The notes: a model not told the origin generated them from the sequence alone. DNA of 64,000 nucleotides from Bradyrhizobium sp. CCH5-F6 (GCF_001556045.1 NZ_LSIC01000122.1:1-64000), one strand, 5' to 3'. Numbered from the stretch's first letter, positions 26,282-34,785 are shown. Made by a program: numbers and translations.

Positions 26282-27121
26282 ATGGTAGACCGCTCAACCG
26301 AACCTCTGCCGGAAAACGCGCCTGGCGCAGACAAGCCGACACAACTCGGCATCCAATCGGTAGAGGTTGCTGGCGATCTAATTCACGCACTGATCCAGGC
26401 CGATGGGCCGCTCAAATTGGCCGATCTGGCGCAGAGGGCAGGCATGCCCTCTGCCAAAGCGCACCGATATCTCGTCAGTTTGATGCGCGTCGGATTGGCG
26501 CGGCAGGATGCGGCGACGTCTCGATACGACCTCGGACCTGTAGCTTTCCAGCTTGGGCTCAAGGGGTTCAGTCGCTTCGAGCCGTTGCAAGTGGCTGAAG
26601 CGACGCTGCACACACTTGTCGATCAGGTCGGCGAGACAGCGGCGCTAGCCGTCTGGGGCGAAAAGGGCCCTACGATGATCAAGGTCGTCGAGGCCCGGCA
26701 TGACCTGGCGAGTACCATGGCGCCGTCGCACCACTGCCCGCTGACCTATTCCGCGACGGGGCTCTTGTTTTGTGCCTACGAAGACCCGGTTCGTACGGCC
26801 ACCGCAATCGAGCGCGAGTTGGACCAGAACCGACGGTCGGGCCGTCTCAACGTACCGAAAGAACGGGCGTCTCTGGCTGGAATGATGCGTGAAATCAAGG
26901 AGCGCGGTTATTCTTGCCTGTCAGACGGCGGTGGTGACGGCTTCGGCGCCGTAAGTGCACCGGTGTTCGATATCACCGGCAAGTTGATCATGGCCCTGAC
27001 AGTGTTTGGTCGCTCAACACGCGTCGACGCGAAACCAAATGGAGCACTTGGAAAACTCGTCGCCGATACCGCAGCCGAACTATCGGCCTCGCTCGGATAC
27101 CACGGCGCGCACGGGCGTTAG
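26282..27121 (+). CDS. IclR-family transcriptional regulator
   Basis: A 279-residue regulator. A winged helix-turn-helix covers about residues 22-80 (DLIHALIQADGPLKLADLAQ, then RAGMPSAKAHRYLVSLMRVG). The effector-binding GAF-like domain contains DQVGETAALAVWGEKGP and YSATGLLFCAYED, and the end reads LSASLGYHG. The extra N-terminal 20 residues are Pro- and Glu-rich. It is divergent from the SDR/flavoprotein/transporter operon and is the likely local regulator, sensing a pathway metabolite. Confidence 0.92.
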   Translation: MVDRSTEPLPENAPGADKPTQLGIQSVEVAGDLIHALIQADGPLKLADLAQRAGMPSAKAHRYLVSLMRVGLARQDAATSRYDLGPVAFQLGLKGFSRFEPLQVAEATLHTLVDQVGETAALAVWGEKGPTMIKVVEARHDLASTMAPSHHCPLTYSATGLLFCAYEDPVRTATAIERELDQNRRSGRLNVPKERASLAGMMREIKERGYSCLSDGGGDGFGAVSAPVFDITGKLIMALTVFGRSTRVDAKPNGALGKLVADTAAELSASLGYHGAHGR

Positions 27122-27178
27122 ATTGGCCTGCCCCACGGAGCGGTACCACGGCTCATGTTAGAGTCCGGCCGTGATCGG

Positions 27179-27227
27179 CCAGCATTTGGCCTGGCCGGAG
27201 CGAAGCACAGGCCAGGCCAGATGCTGG
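27179..27227. repeat. Long GC-rich hairpin downstream of the IclR gene
   Basis: CCAGCATTTGGCCTGGCC at 27179-27196 pairs with GGCCAGGCCAGATGCTGG at 27210-27227, giving a stem of 7 and 10 bp around a single mismatch with a 13-nt loop. It starts 58 bp after the IclR stop. It could act as a terminator without a U-tract, or be a REP-like or mobile-element end sequence. Confidence 0.6.
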
Positions 27228-27378
27228 CGGGAAGATCGTTTCTGGTGCCGGCGGCCGATAGCCGAGCGAGGAGCGCGGCGTAACGTTGTCGTAGTAACGC
27301 CGCCATCGCTCGAATTATGGAGCAACGGCACCAAGTTCGGGGCTGGTCGCGGCCGGCTGATTTCGGCTTCAATGCAGC

Positions 27379-27642
27379 ATGGCCGATCAGCTCATCATTC
27401 AAATGTTCAAGCAAAAGCGCGCCGAGATCAGCGGCATGATTGCTGCCTACCAAGCCAAGATCGAGCAGGCTCAGCACGAACTTGCGTACATCAATGCTGT
27501 GCTCCGTCTCGTCGAGGGTGGTGAGCAAGAGCGCGCTCAGTCTTCACTCGCGCGAAGACGGGGGCCTGTCCATCGTCCCCCGGGGGGAGAATTTGCGCCC
27601 ATCAGCCTGACCACACTTAGAAGCCTTGCCCGACGCAGCTAG
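27379..27642 (+). CDS. Small hypothetical coiled-coil protein, possibly truncated
   Basis: An 87-codon ORF. Its first 50 residues (MADQLIIQMFKQKRAEISGM, then IAAYQAKIEQAQHELAYINA) are strongly helical with heptad-like spacing, and resemble small uncharacterised proteins that are frequent in rhizobial accessory DNA. The last 35 residues are Arg/Pro-rich and of low quality. The stop overlaps the edge of the binding-protein remnant at 27639, so the natural C-terminus may have been lost at that junction. No function can be assigned. Confidence 0.5.
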   Translation: MADQLIIQMFKQKRAEISGMIAAYQAKIEQAQHELAYINAVLRLVEGGEQERAQSSLARRRGPVHRPPGGEFAPISLTTLRSLARRS

Positions 27643-27773
27643 TCTAAAACGCGGCTGGTCATATCGTCAAGTACGCCCAGACGCACAACCTCATCGGACA
27701 CCTGCGCCGAGGCAACGCCGCCGAAGGCGCTAACCACCGAAATTATCAGCACGCCCCAAATAGCCCTTCTCAT
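27639..27773 (-). pseudogene. ABC substrate-binding protein, N-terminal remnant (signal peptide and first strand)
   Basis: A 44-codon reading starting with an ATG at 27773: MRRAIWGVLIISVVSAFGGV, then ASAQVSDEVVRLGVLDDM, then a stop. This is a signal peptide with its cleavage site followed by the first beta strand of HAAT-type binding proteins (VKIGVLTDMSG in intact members). About 350 residues are missing. It is too short for usual ORF thresholds and shows that a third or fourth transporter gene once started here. Confidence 0.65.
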
Positions 27774-27998
27774 CGCTTCTCAAGCAGCGGTACGTTGAAG
27801 ATGTTTCATCCTGCGTATTTCGCAAAAATTGGACAGCAATTTTGCTAACTGACGGACAGCTGGGGTAAGGGCTTTTGGTTACCTGGTTGTTGAGGTCAAC
27901 CGGGATTCGTTTCGCTGTTTTCGACGTCGGTCAAGGGGCGCGCGGATTTTTTCCTTCGCATGCTGTCGCCTTCAAGGGCGATACGGTGGGAGTTGTGT

Positions 27999-28145
27999 AT
28001 GATCCTCAGGAAGCTGGGCACCTATCTCGGCCGCGTCATCCGCGACATTGGCCGCAAGATCGAAGGTGACGGCGGGCTCGAAGCGGCGTTCGCAAAGCTG
28101 CTATTGCTGGCGCGGCGTGTGCGCGAGCGCGCCTGTTCCGGCTAG
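27999..28145 (+). pseudogene. IS5-type transposase, N-terminal-half fragment
   Basis: The reading [20 protein letters not shown] followed by GDGGLEAAFAKLLLLARRVR matches the region before the catalytic core of the same rhizobial IS5-like transposase group as the remnant at 3126-3578. The match stops at a premature TAG at 28143. Sequence before 27999 shows no clear transposase homology. The fragment lies 38 bp from the end of the acyl-CoA dehydrogenase gene and marks the border of the sigma-54 region. Confidence 0.6.
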
Positions 28146-28183
28146 GGAGGTTCGACGAGAGATACCACGCATTGTCCGTCCTC

Positions 28184-29344
28184 CTATGAGAGCATTGACT
28201 TGGCGATCACGTTGCGGAGGATTTCGCTGGTGCCTCCGCCTATCGTTCCGACCCTGGAATCGCGGAAATACATCTGCATTTCCGAACTCATCATCAGTCC
28301 CGCGCCGCCCATGATCTGGATGCCGGCATCGGCGCACTTGGAATTGCTTTCGGTGGCGAATATCTTCGTCACCGCCGCGGCCGTATTCGGCGCGACGCCC
28401 TTGTCCATGAGGGACGCGAGCCGGTACGTCATGACACGCGATATCTCTGCCATGCTGCGCATGTCGGCTATCCTGTGGCTGATGGCCTGATACTCGGTGA
28501 TCGGCTTGCCGAACTGCTTCCGCTGCTGGGCGAAATCGACCGCGGATTCGATGATCCTGTAGCAATTCCCGCTCGCCGCCGCCGAAAGGCACAGCCGCTC
28601 GACGTTCAGGCCACGCATGATGTTCTTCCAGCCGCCGTTGACCTCGCCGAGGACGTGGGTCGCCGGGACCTTGACGCCGTCGAAGAACACCTCGTTGGTA
28701 TGGATCATGCGCCTTCCGAGGCCCCGCAGATGGCGGATGGTCACGCCTTCGGCCTTGGCGTCAACGAGGAAGAGCGTGATGCCCTTGTGCCGCGCCGCCG
28801 GATCGGTCTTCGCCGCGACCACCAGGTGGTCGGCCACGTGGGCACAGGTGATATAGACCTTCTGGCCGTCGATGACGTAGTCGTCCCCCTTGGCCACCGC
28901 CTTGGTCTGGATGCCGCTCGCGTCCGAACCCGTGTCCGGCTCCGTGAGACAGAAGGCCAGCCGCAGCTGTCCCGCTATCAGCCGCGGTAGAAGCGACGCC
29001 CGCAATTGCTCGCTTGCGCCGAACTTCAGGTGCATGCCGCCGTAGACAACCGTCGTCAGATAGGCCGACGCCATCTGCGCGTTGTGGTAGGCGATCGCCT
29101 CGATCAGGACCGCCAGATCCATGTAGTTTCCGCCGGCCCCACCGTACTGCTCATCGTGCGGCAGACCGAGCCAACCGCTCTCCGCGAGGGCCGCGTACGC
29201 GTCGAACGGGAACTCGCTGTTGTCATCCAGTTCGGCGATCTTTGATGCGGGGAGCTTTTCGCTCAGGAGCTGGAGCACGCTTTCGCGCATCCGGACCTGG
29301 TCGTCGGTCAGTTCGAATTCTTCGTTGCTCTCGAAAAGATGCAT
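28184..29344 (-). CDS. Acyl-CoA dehydrogenase, isovaleryl/long-chain (helix-G Glu) type
   Basis: A 386-residue acyl-CoA dehydrogenase. The FAD/substrate segment is CLTEPDTGSDASGIQTKAV. The position of the usual C-terminal catalytic Glu (YEGT) is Gly here (TIGGGTSEILRN). Instead a Glu stands in LNVERLCLSAA at about residue 249, where isovaleryl-CoA and long-chain dehydrogenases carry their base. It is the last gene of the operon driven from 36393. A second dehydrogenase of the same type is at 33218, so a heteromeric enzyme is possible. Confidence 0.92.
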   Translation of the reverse strand: MHLFESNEEFELTDDQVRMRESVLQLLSEKLPASKIAELDDNSEFPFDAYAALAESGWLGLPHDEQYGGAGGNYMDLAVLIEAIAYHNAQMASAYLTTVVYGGMHLKFGASEQLRASLLPRLIAGQLRLAFCLTEPDTGSDASGIQTKAVAKGDDYVIDGQKVYITCAHVADHLVVAAKTDPAARHKGITLFLVDAKAEGVTIRHLRGLGRRMIHTNEVFFDGVKVPATHVLGEVNGGWKNIMRGLNVERLCLSAAASGNCYRIIESAVDFAQQRKQFGKPITEYQAISHRIADMRSMAEISRVMTYRLASLMDKGVAPNTAAAVTKIFATESNSKCADAGIQIMGGAGLMMSSEMQMYFRDSRVGTIGGGTSEILRNVIAKSMLS

Positions 29345-29396
29345 CTTCCGTCCTTGGGATTGTCTCGTTCGCGAAGAGATTGGCGTCGGACGCCGA

Positions 29397-29861
29397 CTAT
29401 TTCGGTCGGCGGCGATACAGCAGCGTGGCCTCCATCTCCTGCACGATATGGCCGTCGTGACGCACGCATTCCCGCTTGAAGGTGACGACGCCCCGATCGG
29501 GCTTGCTGGTTTCCTTCTTGTCGACCACCTTCGATCTCAACCGGATCGTGTCGCCGTGTTTGACGGCATCCAGCAGACGCCATTTGTCTATCTGCAGCAG
29601 CGCCAGCAGCGTCCCGTCGTTGATGCCGCTCGCGTACTGCAATCCGCCCATGATCGCGTAGACCAGAGGACCGTGGGCGATGGGTTCGCCGAACTGCGTC
29701 GTCTTGCAGTATTCGAAGTTCGTGTGCACTTCGTTGAAATCGCCCGACAGGCAGGCGAAGTTGATGATGTCCGTCTGCGTCACGGTGCGCGCCGGACTCT
29801 CGAATTCCTGACCGACCTCGAAGTCATCGAAGTAGCGTCCACGTGGCTGGGCGTTGCTCAT
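29397..29861 (-). CDS. MaoC-like hot-dog enoyl-CoA hydratase
   Basis: A 154-residue single hot-dog domain. The R-specific hydratase-type motif is seen as DFNEVHTNFEYCKTTQFGEP followed by IAHGPLVYAIMGGL; the Asp and His are the expected catalytic pair. The start at 29861 follows an AAAAGGAAAAACGTA leader; the open frame upstream belongs to the antiparallel shadow of the thiolase-like gene. It is placed between the thiolase-like protein and an acyl-CoA dehydrogenase, which is the MaoC position in steroid side-chain operons. Confidence 0.9.
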   Translation of the reverse strand: MSNAQPRGRYFDDFEVGQEFESPARTVTQTDIINFACLSGDFNEVHTNFEYCKTTQFGEPIAHGPLVYAIMGGLQYASGINDGTLLALLQIDKWRLLDAVKHGDTIRLRSKVVDKKETSKPDRGVVTFKRECVRHDGHIVQEMEATLLYRRRPK

Positions 29862-29875
29862 TACGTTTTTCCTTT

Positions 29876-31048
29876 TCAGTTCGGCTCGTTTCCGAGGATC
29901 AGTGTGCAATGCGAGGACAGGATTCCGCCCTCGTTGTGGATCAGCGCGAGTTCGGCATCCTTCACCTGGCGTGGACCAAGTCCGCCCCGGAGTTGTCGGA
30001 CGCCCTCGACAATGCCGAACAGCCCGCCTGCCGCGCCCGCATGCGCGTGGGACAGCATGCCACCATGCGTGTTGACGGGCAGCTTGCCGCCGATCGACGC
30101 TCTGCCGTCCGCGAAGAAGGCGCCGCCCTCGCCTGGCTCGCAGAATCCCAACTCTTCCAGTTCGATGAGCGGCACGATGGAGAAGCAATCGTACAACTGG
30201 GCGACGTCGATGTCGGCGGGCTTCACGCCGGCCATCTGATAGGCCCGTTCACCCGACTGCTTTGCTCCGAATTCAGTGAGACTTGGCGCGCACATTAAAT
30301 GCTCATGAGTGTGATGCTCGCCGATACCGAGGAGATAGCTCGGCTTCGATTTGAGATCCTTTGCCCGCTCGGCGGACGTCACGATGAACGCGCCGCCTGC
30401 GTCAGAAATCAGACAACAGTCGAGCATGCCCAGCGGATCCGCAATCGGCTTTGCCGACAGGACGTCATCCAAGGTGATCGCGCTCTTCATGTGGGCATTG
30501 GGATGCAGCAGCGCGTGCCGGCGCGTGTTGACGGCAATGTGGGCGAGATGCTCGCGCGTGGTGCCGTAGACGTGCATGTGGCGCTTCGCGATCATGGCGT
30601 AAAATCCCGGGATCGACCCTCCGTACGGTTGCTCGAAATAGGGATGTCCGACGGCCAGCAGGGCCGTGATGGCGGAATCGCGCGATTGTCCCGTCGCACG
30701 GTTCTCGCCGGCGCAGACCAGGATGGTGTCCGCGCTACCTGCTAGGATCGCCTCCGCCGCGTGCTTCAGCATCACGGCGGGCGACCCGCCTCCCACGACG
30801 ACGGACGCGTTGTAGCGGGGTTTCAGTCCGAGGTATTCGCACAGGACGGATCCGAGCATGAAGTATGGCTCGGTGAACGAGTACGCCGTCAGAACGCCGT
30901 CGATGTCCGACATCTTGAGACCGGCGTCATCCAGCGCACGTTTCGCCGCCTGGGCGTTCAGGCCTAAGCCGGTCATGCCCGGCACCTTGCCGATGTCGGA
31001 CTCTCCGACGCCGACGATCGCTATTTTTCCGGAAGCCAATCTGTTCAT
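29876..31048 (-). CDS. Thiolase-like protein lacking the nucleophilic Cys (candidate Ltp2-type retro-aldolase)
   Basis: A 390-residue thiolase-superfamily protein of the lipid-transfer/SCP-x branch. Where thiolases have a Cys in NNACATG-like sequence, this one reads NASVVVGGGSPAVML (residues 80-94), with no Cys. Other family regions remain: QLYDCFSIVPLIELEELGFC and NTHGGMLSHAHAGAAGG. Cys-less relatives that act with a DUF35 partner include the steroid aldolase Ltp2, which cleaves a beta-hydroxyacyl-CoA with a tertiary alcohol. A DUF35 gene is in the same operon (34357). The retro-aldol role is inferred. Confidence 0.88.
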   Translation of the reverse strand: MNRLASGKIAIVGVGESDIGKVPGMTGLGLNAQAAKRALDDAGLKMSDIDGVLTAYSFTEPYFMLGSVLCEYLGLKPRYNASVVVGGGSPAVMLKHAAEAILAGSADTILVCAGENRATGQSRDSAITALLAVGHPYFEQPYGGSIPGFYAMIAKRHMHVYGTTREHLAHIAVNTRRHALLHPNAHMKSAITLDDVLSAKPIADPLGMLDCCLISDAGGAFIVTSAERAKDLKSKPSYLLGIGEHHTHEHLMCAPSLTEFGAKQSGERAYQMAGVKPADIDVAQLYDCFSIVPLIELEELGFCEPGEGGAFFADGRASIGGKLPVNTHGGMLSHAHAGAAGGLFGIVEGVRQLRGGLGPRQVKDAELALIHNEGGILSSHCTLILGNEPN

Positions 31049-31049
31049 C

Positions 31050-33221
31050 TCAATTCCTCTTGCTGCTCAAACCGACCAACGCATCGACGGCCACCGCGCG
31101 ATCTGCCGAAACCTTGATCGGATTGACGTCCAATTCCGCGACCTCTTCACGAAGGTCGCTGATCATTTCGGAGATGCGGCATACGGCTTCCGCGAGGGAC
31201 CGCACGTCGGCCGGTGCTTGGTTGCGATAGCCGAACAGGAGGCCACTGCCGCGGAGCGACCGGAGCATGTCGAGTGCTTCGGTGACGCTGACCGGCGCGC
31301 GTCTGGTGTGCACATCCCCGAGTATCTCGACGGACGTTCCGCCGAATCCGCATGTGATCAACGGCCCGAACTGGGCGTCGACCGAGGCGCCAACCATCAT
31401 CTCGGTCCCGCCTGAGACCATCTCCTGAACGACGATCCCGTTCACGGTGACCGGCCCGCTCAGCCGTCCCACGGCCTCCTCGATCTCCCTGTAGGCGTTG
31501 CGCACGGCATCTGCGTCCCGAAGGTTCAGCCGCAGCACACCGGCTTCGCTCTTGTGCGGGATGTCGGGAGAGTCCGCCTTGAGGACGACCGGATAGCCCA
31601 ACGTCTCGGCGTGGGCGACCGCCTCGTCCGCGGTTTTGGCGAGCGCTTCGCGGTTGACGGCCACGCCATACAGTCCGAGCAGCTTCTTCGACTGCGCTTC
31701 GCTGAGGACATACCCCTCGCCGACTTTCGCGAGTTCGGCGATCGCAGCGTTCTTGACTTCGACGGTGCTGAGCCTTCCCTCACCCGACACTTGCCGCTCG
31801 GCCCTGCCATAGTAGTCGAACCATGAGCGGATCGCCTTCATGCAGCGGCCCATCGATCGGAACATCGAGATCTTCCGGCTCTTGTCGTAGATCTCGCTTC
31901 CTGGGCCCTCCAGCCATTCGTTGAACCAGACCAGACAGATTGGCTTCGAAAGCTCGGCCGCGAGGCGGTCGAGATGAATCGCCCTCTCCGTCGTGATGGG
32001 CTTCTGCGCCGACAGCATCGGGACGACCACGACCCCGTAATTCGGATCGTCGGCGAAAGCCTTGATGCACGCGCTGTAGAGATCGAAGCTCTTCAGGGTC
32101 TCCGCGGTCATGTCCGTTGGATTCGAAACGGACCCGAAATCCGGCACCAGTTTCGACAGGCATGCCACGGTGTCCGGCTGAGGCGCCGGCATCGCGACGC
32201 CGTACTCCTCGGCCTTGTCTCCGGAGATGACGGCCGCCCCTCCAGAGCTCGCCATGACGCCGGCCCCGGGCCCCTGCGGGACGCCCGCGCGCTCGAAGAA
32301 GCATGCCGTCTCCAGCACTTCCTCCCAGCTGTCCACCACGATGGCACCCATCTCCCGGAAGGCCGCGTCGTAGGCGGCATTGGAGCCCGCCAGGGTGCCG
32401 GTATGGGAAAGAGCGGCCTTCTTGCTAATCGCGCTGCGCCCCATCTTGTAGATGATGAGCGGCTTCCTGGCGGCGAAGGCTCGCCGGCCGGCCTCGATGA
32501 GGCGCTCGCCGTCCCGAATGCCTTCGAAGAGGCATGCGATCACCGAGGTGCTCTCGTCGTCGACCAGGTAGTTGATCAGGTCGCAGATATCGACGTCGCT
32601 CGAGTTTCCGGCCGACAGGAATTGCGAAAATCCAATTCCCCGCTGCAAGGCCTGAATGACGGTGTATCCGAGACCGCCGCTCTGGCTGACCAGGCCGATC
32701 CCGCCGGAGATGATCGGCATTTCGTTGAACTTCGGCATGAAATGCATGCCGACCTTCGCAGCGAAATTGATGATGCCGACGCAGTTGGGACCGATGATCC
32801 GCATACCCGTCGACTTCGCTATCTCGGCGAGTTCACGCTGCGCGGCCGTCCTGTCCACGGTGCCCAATTCCGCGAAGCCCGATGAATAGACGATGGCACC
32901 GCCGATTCCCTTGGCGGCGCATCTTCTGACGAGATTCGCCACCTGTTCCTGGGGAACCGAGATCACAACGGCGTCGGGCGCCTCCGGAAGCGCCTCGATC
33001 GTCGGGTATGCCTTGTGGCCGAAGATCTCGTCCCGCTTCGGGTTGATGGGAAACAACCGTCCGCCGAACGTCGCGAGATTCTCCATGGTCCGCGCCCCGA
33101 ACGATCCGGGCGACTCGGATGCGCCGATGACCGCGATGCTCGCAGGGTTGATCAGCCTGGTGAGCTCTTTGCGGCCGAACAGTTCGGTGCGGTTCTCGAT
33201 ATAGCCTTTAACCTGCGTCAC
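31050..33221 (-). CDS. Acyl-CoA synthetase, NDP-forming (acetate-CoA ligase ADP-forming family)
   Basis: A 723-residue fusion of CoA-binding, ligase and ATP-grasp domains. The N-terminal Rossmann part reads IAVIGASESPGSFGARTMEN. The phospho-His is in KAALSHTGTLAGSNAAYDAA, and the C-terminal ATP-grasp has YPVVLKADSPDIPHKSEAGV and VSGGTEMMVGASVD. It would make an acyl-CoA while converting ATP to ADP. Position after the thiolase-like gene, with 1-bp spacing, shows it belongs to the pathway. It could activate the substrate or recover energy from a product CoA thioester. Confidence 0.92.
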   Translation of the reverse strand: MTQVKGYIENRTELFGRKELTRLINPASIAVIGASESPGSFGARTMENLATFGGRLFPINPKRDEIFGHKAYPTIEALPEAPDAVVISVPQEQVANLVRRCAAKGIGGAIVYSSGFAELGTVDRTAAQRELAEIAKSTGMRIIGPNCVGIINFAAKVGMHFMPKFNEMPIISGGIGLVSQSGGLGYTVIQALQRGIGFSQFLSAGNSSDVDICDLINYLVDDESTSVIACLFEGIRDGERLIEAGRRAFAARKPLIIYKMGRSAISKKAALSHTGTLAGSNAAYDAAFREMGAIVVDSWEEVLETACFFERAGVPQGPGAGVMASSGGAAVISGDKAEEYGVAMPAPQPDTVACLSKLVPDFGSVSNPTDMTAETLKSFDLYSACIKAFADDPNYGVVVVPMLSAQKPITTERAIHLDRLAAELSKPICLVWFNEWLEGPGSEIYDKSRKISMFRSMGRCMKAIRSWFDYYGRAERQVSGEGRLSTVEVKNAAIAELAKVGEGYVLSEAQSKKLLGLYGVAVNREALAKTADEAVAHAETLGYPVVLKADSPDIPHKSEAGVLRLNLRDADAVRNAYREIEEAVGRLSGPVTVNGIVVQEMVSGGTEMMVGASVDAQFGPLITCGFGGTSVEILGDVHTRRAPVSVTEALDMLRSLRGSGLLFGYRNQAPADVRSLAEAVCRISEMISDLREEVAELDVNPIKVSADRAVAVDALVGLSSKRN

Positions 33222-34360
33222 AGTCCAAGCTCCCGTGCGATCAAGCCTCTCTGGATTTGCGAGGTGCCACCGCCGATGGTCGCGTTGCGGGCGTCACGCC
33301 AGTACCGCTGCATGTCGTGGTCGTGGGTGTAGCCAGCACCTCCGAGTATCTGCATGCCCTGCGTCGTCACCCGCGCGAACACCTCCGAGACGAACAGCTT
33401 CGCCATGCACGCCTGCTTCACGCACGGCAGGCCCTGGTCGTATCTCCAGGCCGTCGAGGCGGTGATCCATCGAGCGGCCTCGACGTCCGTTGCCATGTCG
33501 GCCAGCATATGGGCGATGACCTGGAATTCCGCGATCGGCTTGCCAAACTGCTTTCTCTCACCCGCGTAACGAACCGCGTCGTCCAACGCCGCACGCGCGT
33601 TCCCGAGATAGTTGGCGGCGAGCAGGATCCGCTCCCGCTCCAGATGCTTGTTGATGTATTTCCAGCCGCTGTTCTCCTCGCCAATCAGCATCCGGTGCGG
33701 AAGGCGAACATCGTCGAAGAACACCTCGCACAGACCGAGGATGCGGCGACCGACCACGTCGAGCCGGTTGATCGTGATGCCCGGAAGGTCGTTGGGAACG
33801 AGAAACAGCGAGATACCGGCATGCTTCGTGACGTCAGGGTTCGTCCGGGCGGCCAGCACGATCATGTTGTTGGGTGCGTGCGCTCCAGACGAGTAGAGCT
33901 TCTGACCGGAGATCACGTAGTCGTCGCCGTCACGACGGGCTTTCGTCTGGAGCGAGGCCGCGTCCGATCCCGATCCCGGCTCGGTCAAGCTGAACGACAG
34001 CTTGATCTCGCCCTTCACAACCTTCGGAAGGACCTCGGACTTGATCTCCTCGCTCGCGAAATCGGCGAGGATCATCGCACCCCAGCCGATCAACGCGAGG
34101 CGTGTTGCGAAGTCGACGCTCGGCCTGGCGATTTCCTCCAGCGCGATGGCGCAATCGGCTATCGGCGAGCCGACGCCGCCATATTCCGCGGGCACCATCA
34201 TCGCCAGAAGGCCTGCTTCCGCCATCGCCGCGTAGACCTGCTCCGGCAATTGACCGGTGCGGTCCCATTGACGGACGTCGGCCGGCTTGCAATGCCGCTT
34301 CACGAACGAAGCCGTCGTCTCGCGGACCAGTTTCTGCTCGTCGCTTTCGTCGAAATTCAC
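33218..34360 (-). CDS. Acyl-CoA dehydrogenase, isovaleryl/long-chain (helix-G Glu) type
   Basis: A 380-residue acyl-CoA dehydrogenase, with SLTEPGSGSDAASLQTKARR for FAD and substrate contact. The C-terminal Glu position is Gly (TIGGGTSQIQRG). The Glu in LERERILLAANYLG, about residue 243, takes the isovaleryl/long-chain position. It overlaps the ligase start and the DUF35 stop by 4 bp each. Together with the enzyme at 28184 it could form a two-subunit dehydrogenase like those of steroid side-chain degradation; separate homotetramers are equally possible from sequence alone. Confidence 0.92.
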   Translation of the reverse strand: MNFDESDEQKLVRETTASFVKRHCKPADVRQWDRTGQLPEQVYAAMAEAGLLAMMVPAEYGGVGSPIADCAIALEEIARPSVDFATRLALIGWGAMILADFASEEIKSEVLPKVVKGEIKLSFSLTEPGSGSDAASLQTKARRDGDDYVISGQKLYSSGAHAPNNMIVLAARTNPDVTKHAGISLFLVPNDLPGITINRLDVVGRRILGLCEVFFDDVRLPHRMLIGEENSGWKYINKHLERERILLAANYLGNARAALDDAVRYAGERKQFGKPIAEFQVIAHMLADMATDVEAARWITASTAWRYDQGLPCVKQACMAKLFVSEVFARVTTQGMQILGGAGYTHDHDMQRYWRDARNATIGGGTSQIQRGLIARELGL

Positions 34361-34770
34361 GGGCGGCCCTTCTCTAGCGCGAATTGCGGAAGCTTGGACC
34401 CTTCCCGGTCCTCGAACCTGAGGGTGACGCCGTCGCCGATTTCGACCTCAAGCGCGCTCTCCCCGACGATGTTGCTCATCATGCGCGGCCCCTCAGCCAG
34501 ATCGATCAGCGCGACAACGTACGGCGTGAGGCCGGCGAAGGCCGGCGAAGACGCGCGTCGGATGATCGTGAAGCTGTGGACCTTTCCCTTTCCCGCAGCA
34601 TCGATCCACTCGAGTTCCGTCGACCAGCAGAAAGGACACAGGTATCGCGGCATGAAATGCACTTCGCCGCAGGATTTGCAGCGCCGGAGCACCAGCTTTC
34701 CTTCCTTCGCGGACTGCCAGTAGGTGGCGGAGTCCGCGTTTGCCACCGGAAGCGGGAGTTGTTTTTCCAC
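34357..34770 (-). CDS. DUF35 / OB-fold zinc-ribbon protein
   Basis: A 137-residue protein with an N-terminal helix, a rubredoxin-like zinc ribbon CKSCGEVHFMPRYLCPFC (four Cys in two CxxC pairs, about residues 33-50) and an OB-fold domain containing GKVHSFTIIRRA. DUF35 proteins pair with thiolase-like partners and, in steroid degradation, form part of the aldolase or hydratase complex. It overlaps the dehydrogenase start by 4 bp. Its partner is probably the Cys-less thiolase-like protein at 29876. Confidence 0.92.
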   Translation of the reverse strand: MEKQLPLPVANADSATYWQSAKEGKLVLRRCKSCGEVHFMPRYLCPFCWSTELEWIDAAGKGKVHSFTIIRRASSPAFAGLTPYVVALIDLAEGPRMMSNIVGESALEVEIGDGVTLRFEDREGSKLPQFALEKGRP

Positions 34771-34785
34771 TTGTTGTATCCTCTT

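Noticed and set aside
33257..34723. 488-codon plus-strand open frame
   Set aside because: It is antisense to the acyl-CoA dehydrogenase and DUF35 genes, is rich in Arg, His and Asp, and shows no domain; a GC-rich shadow frame.
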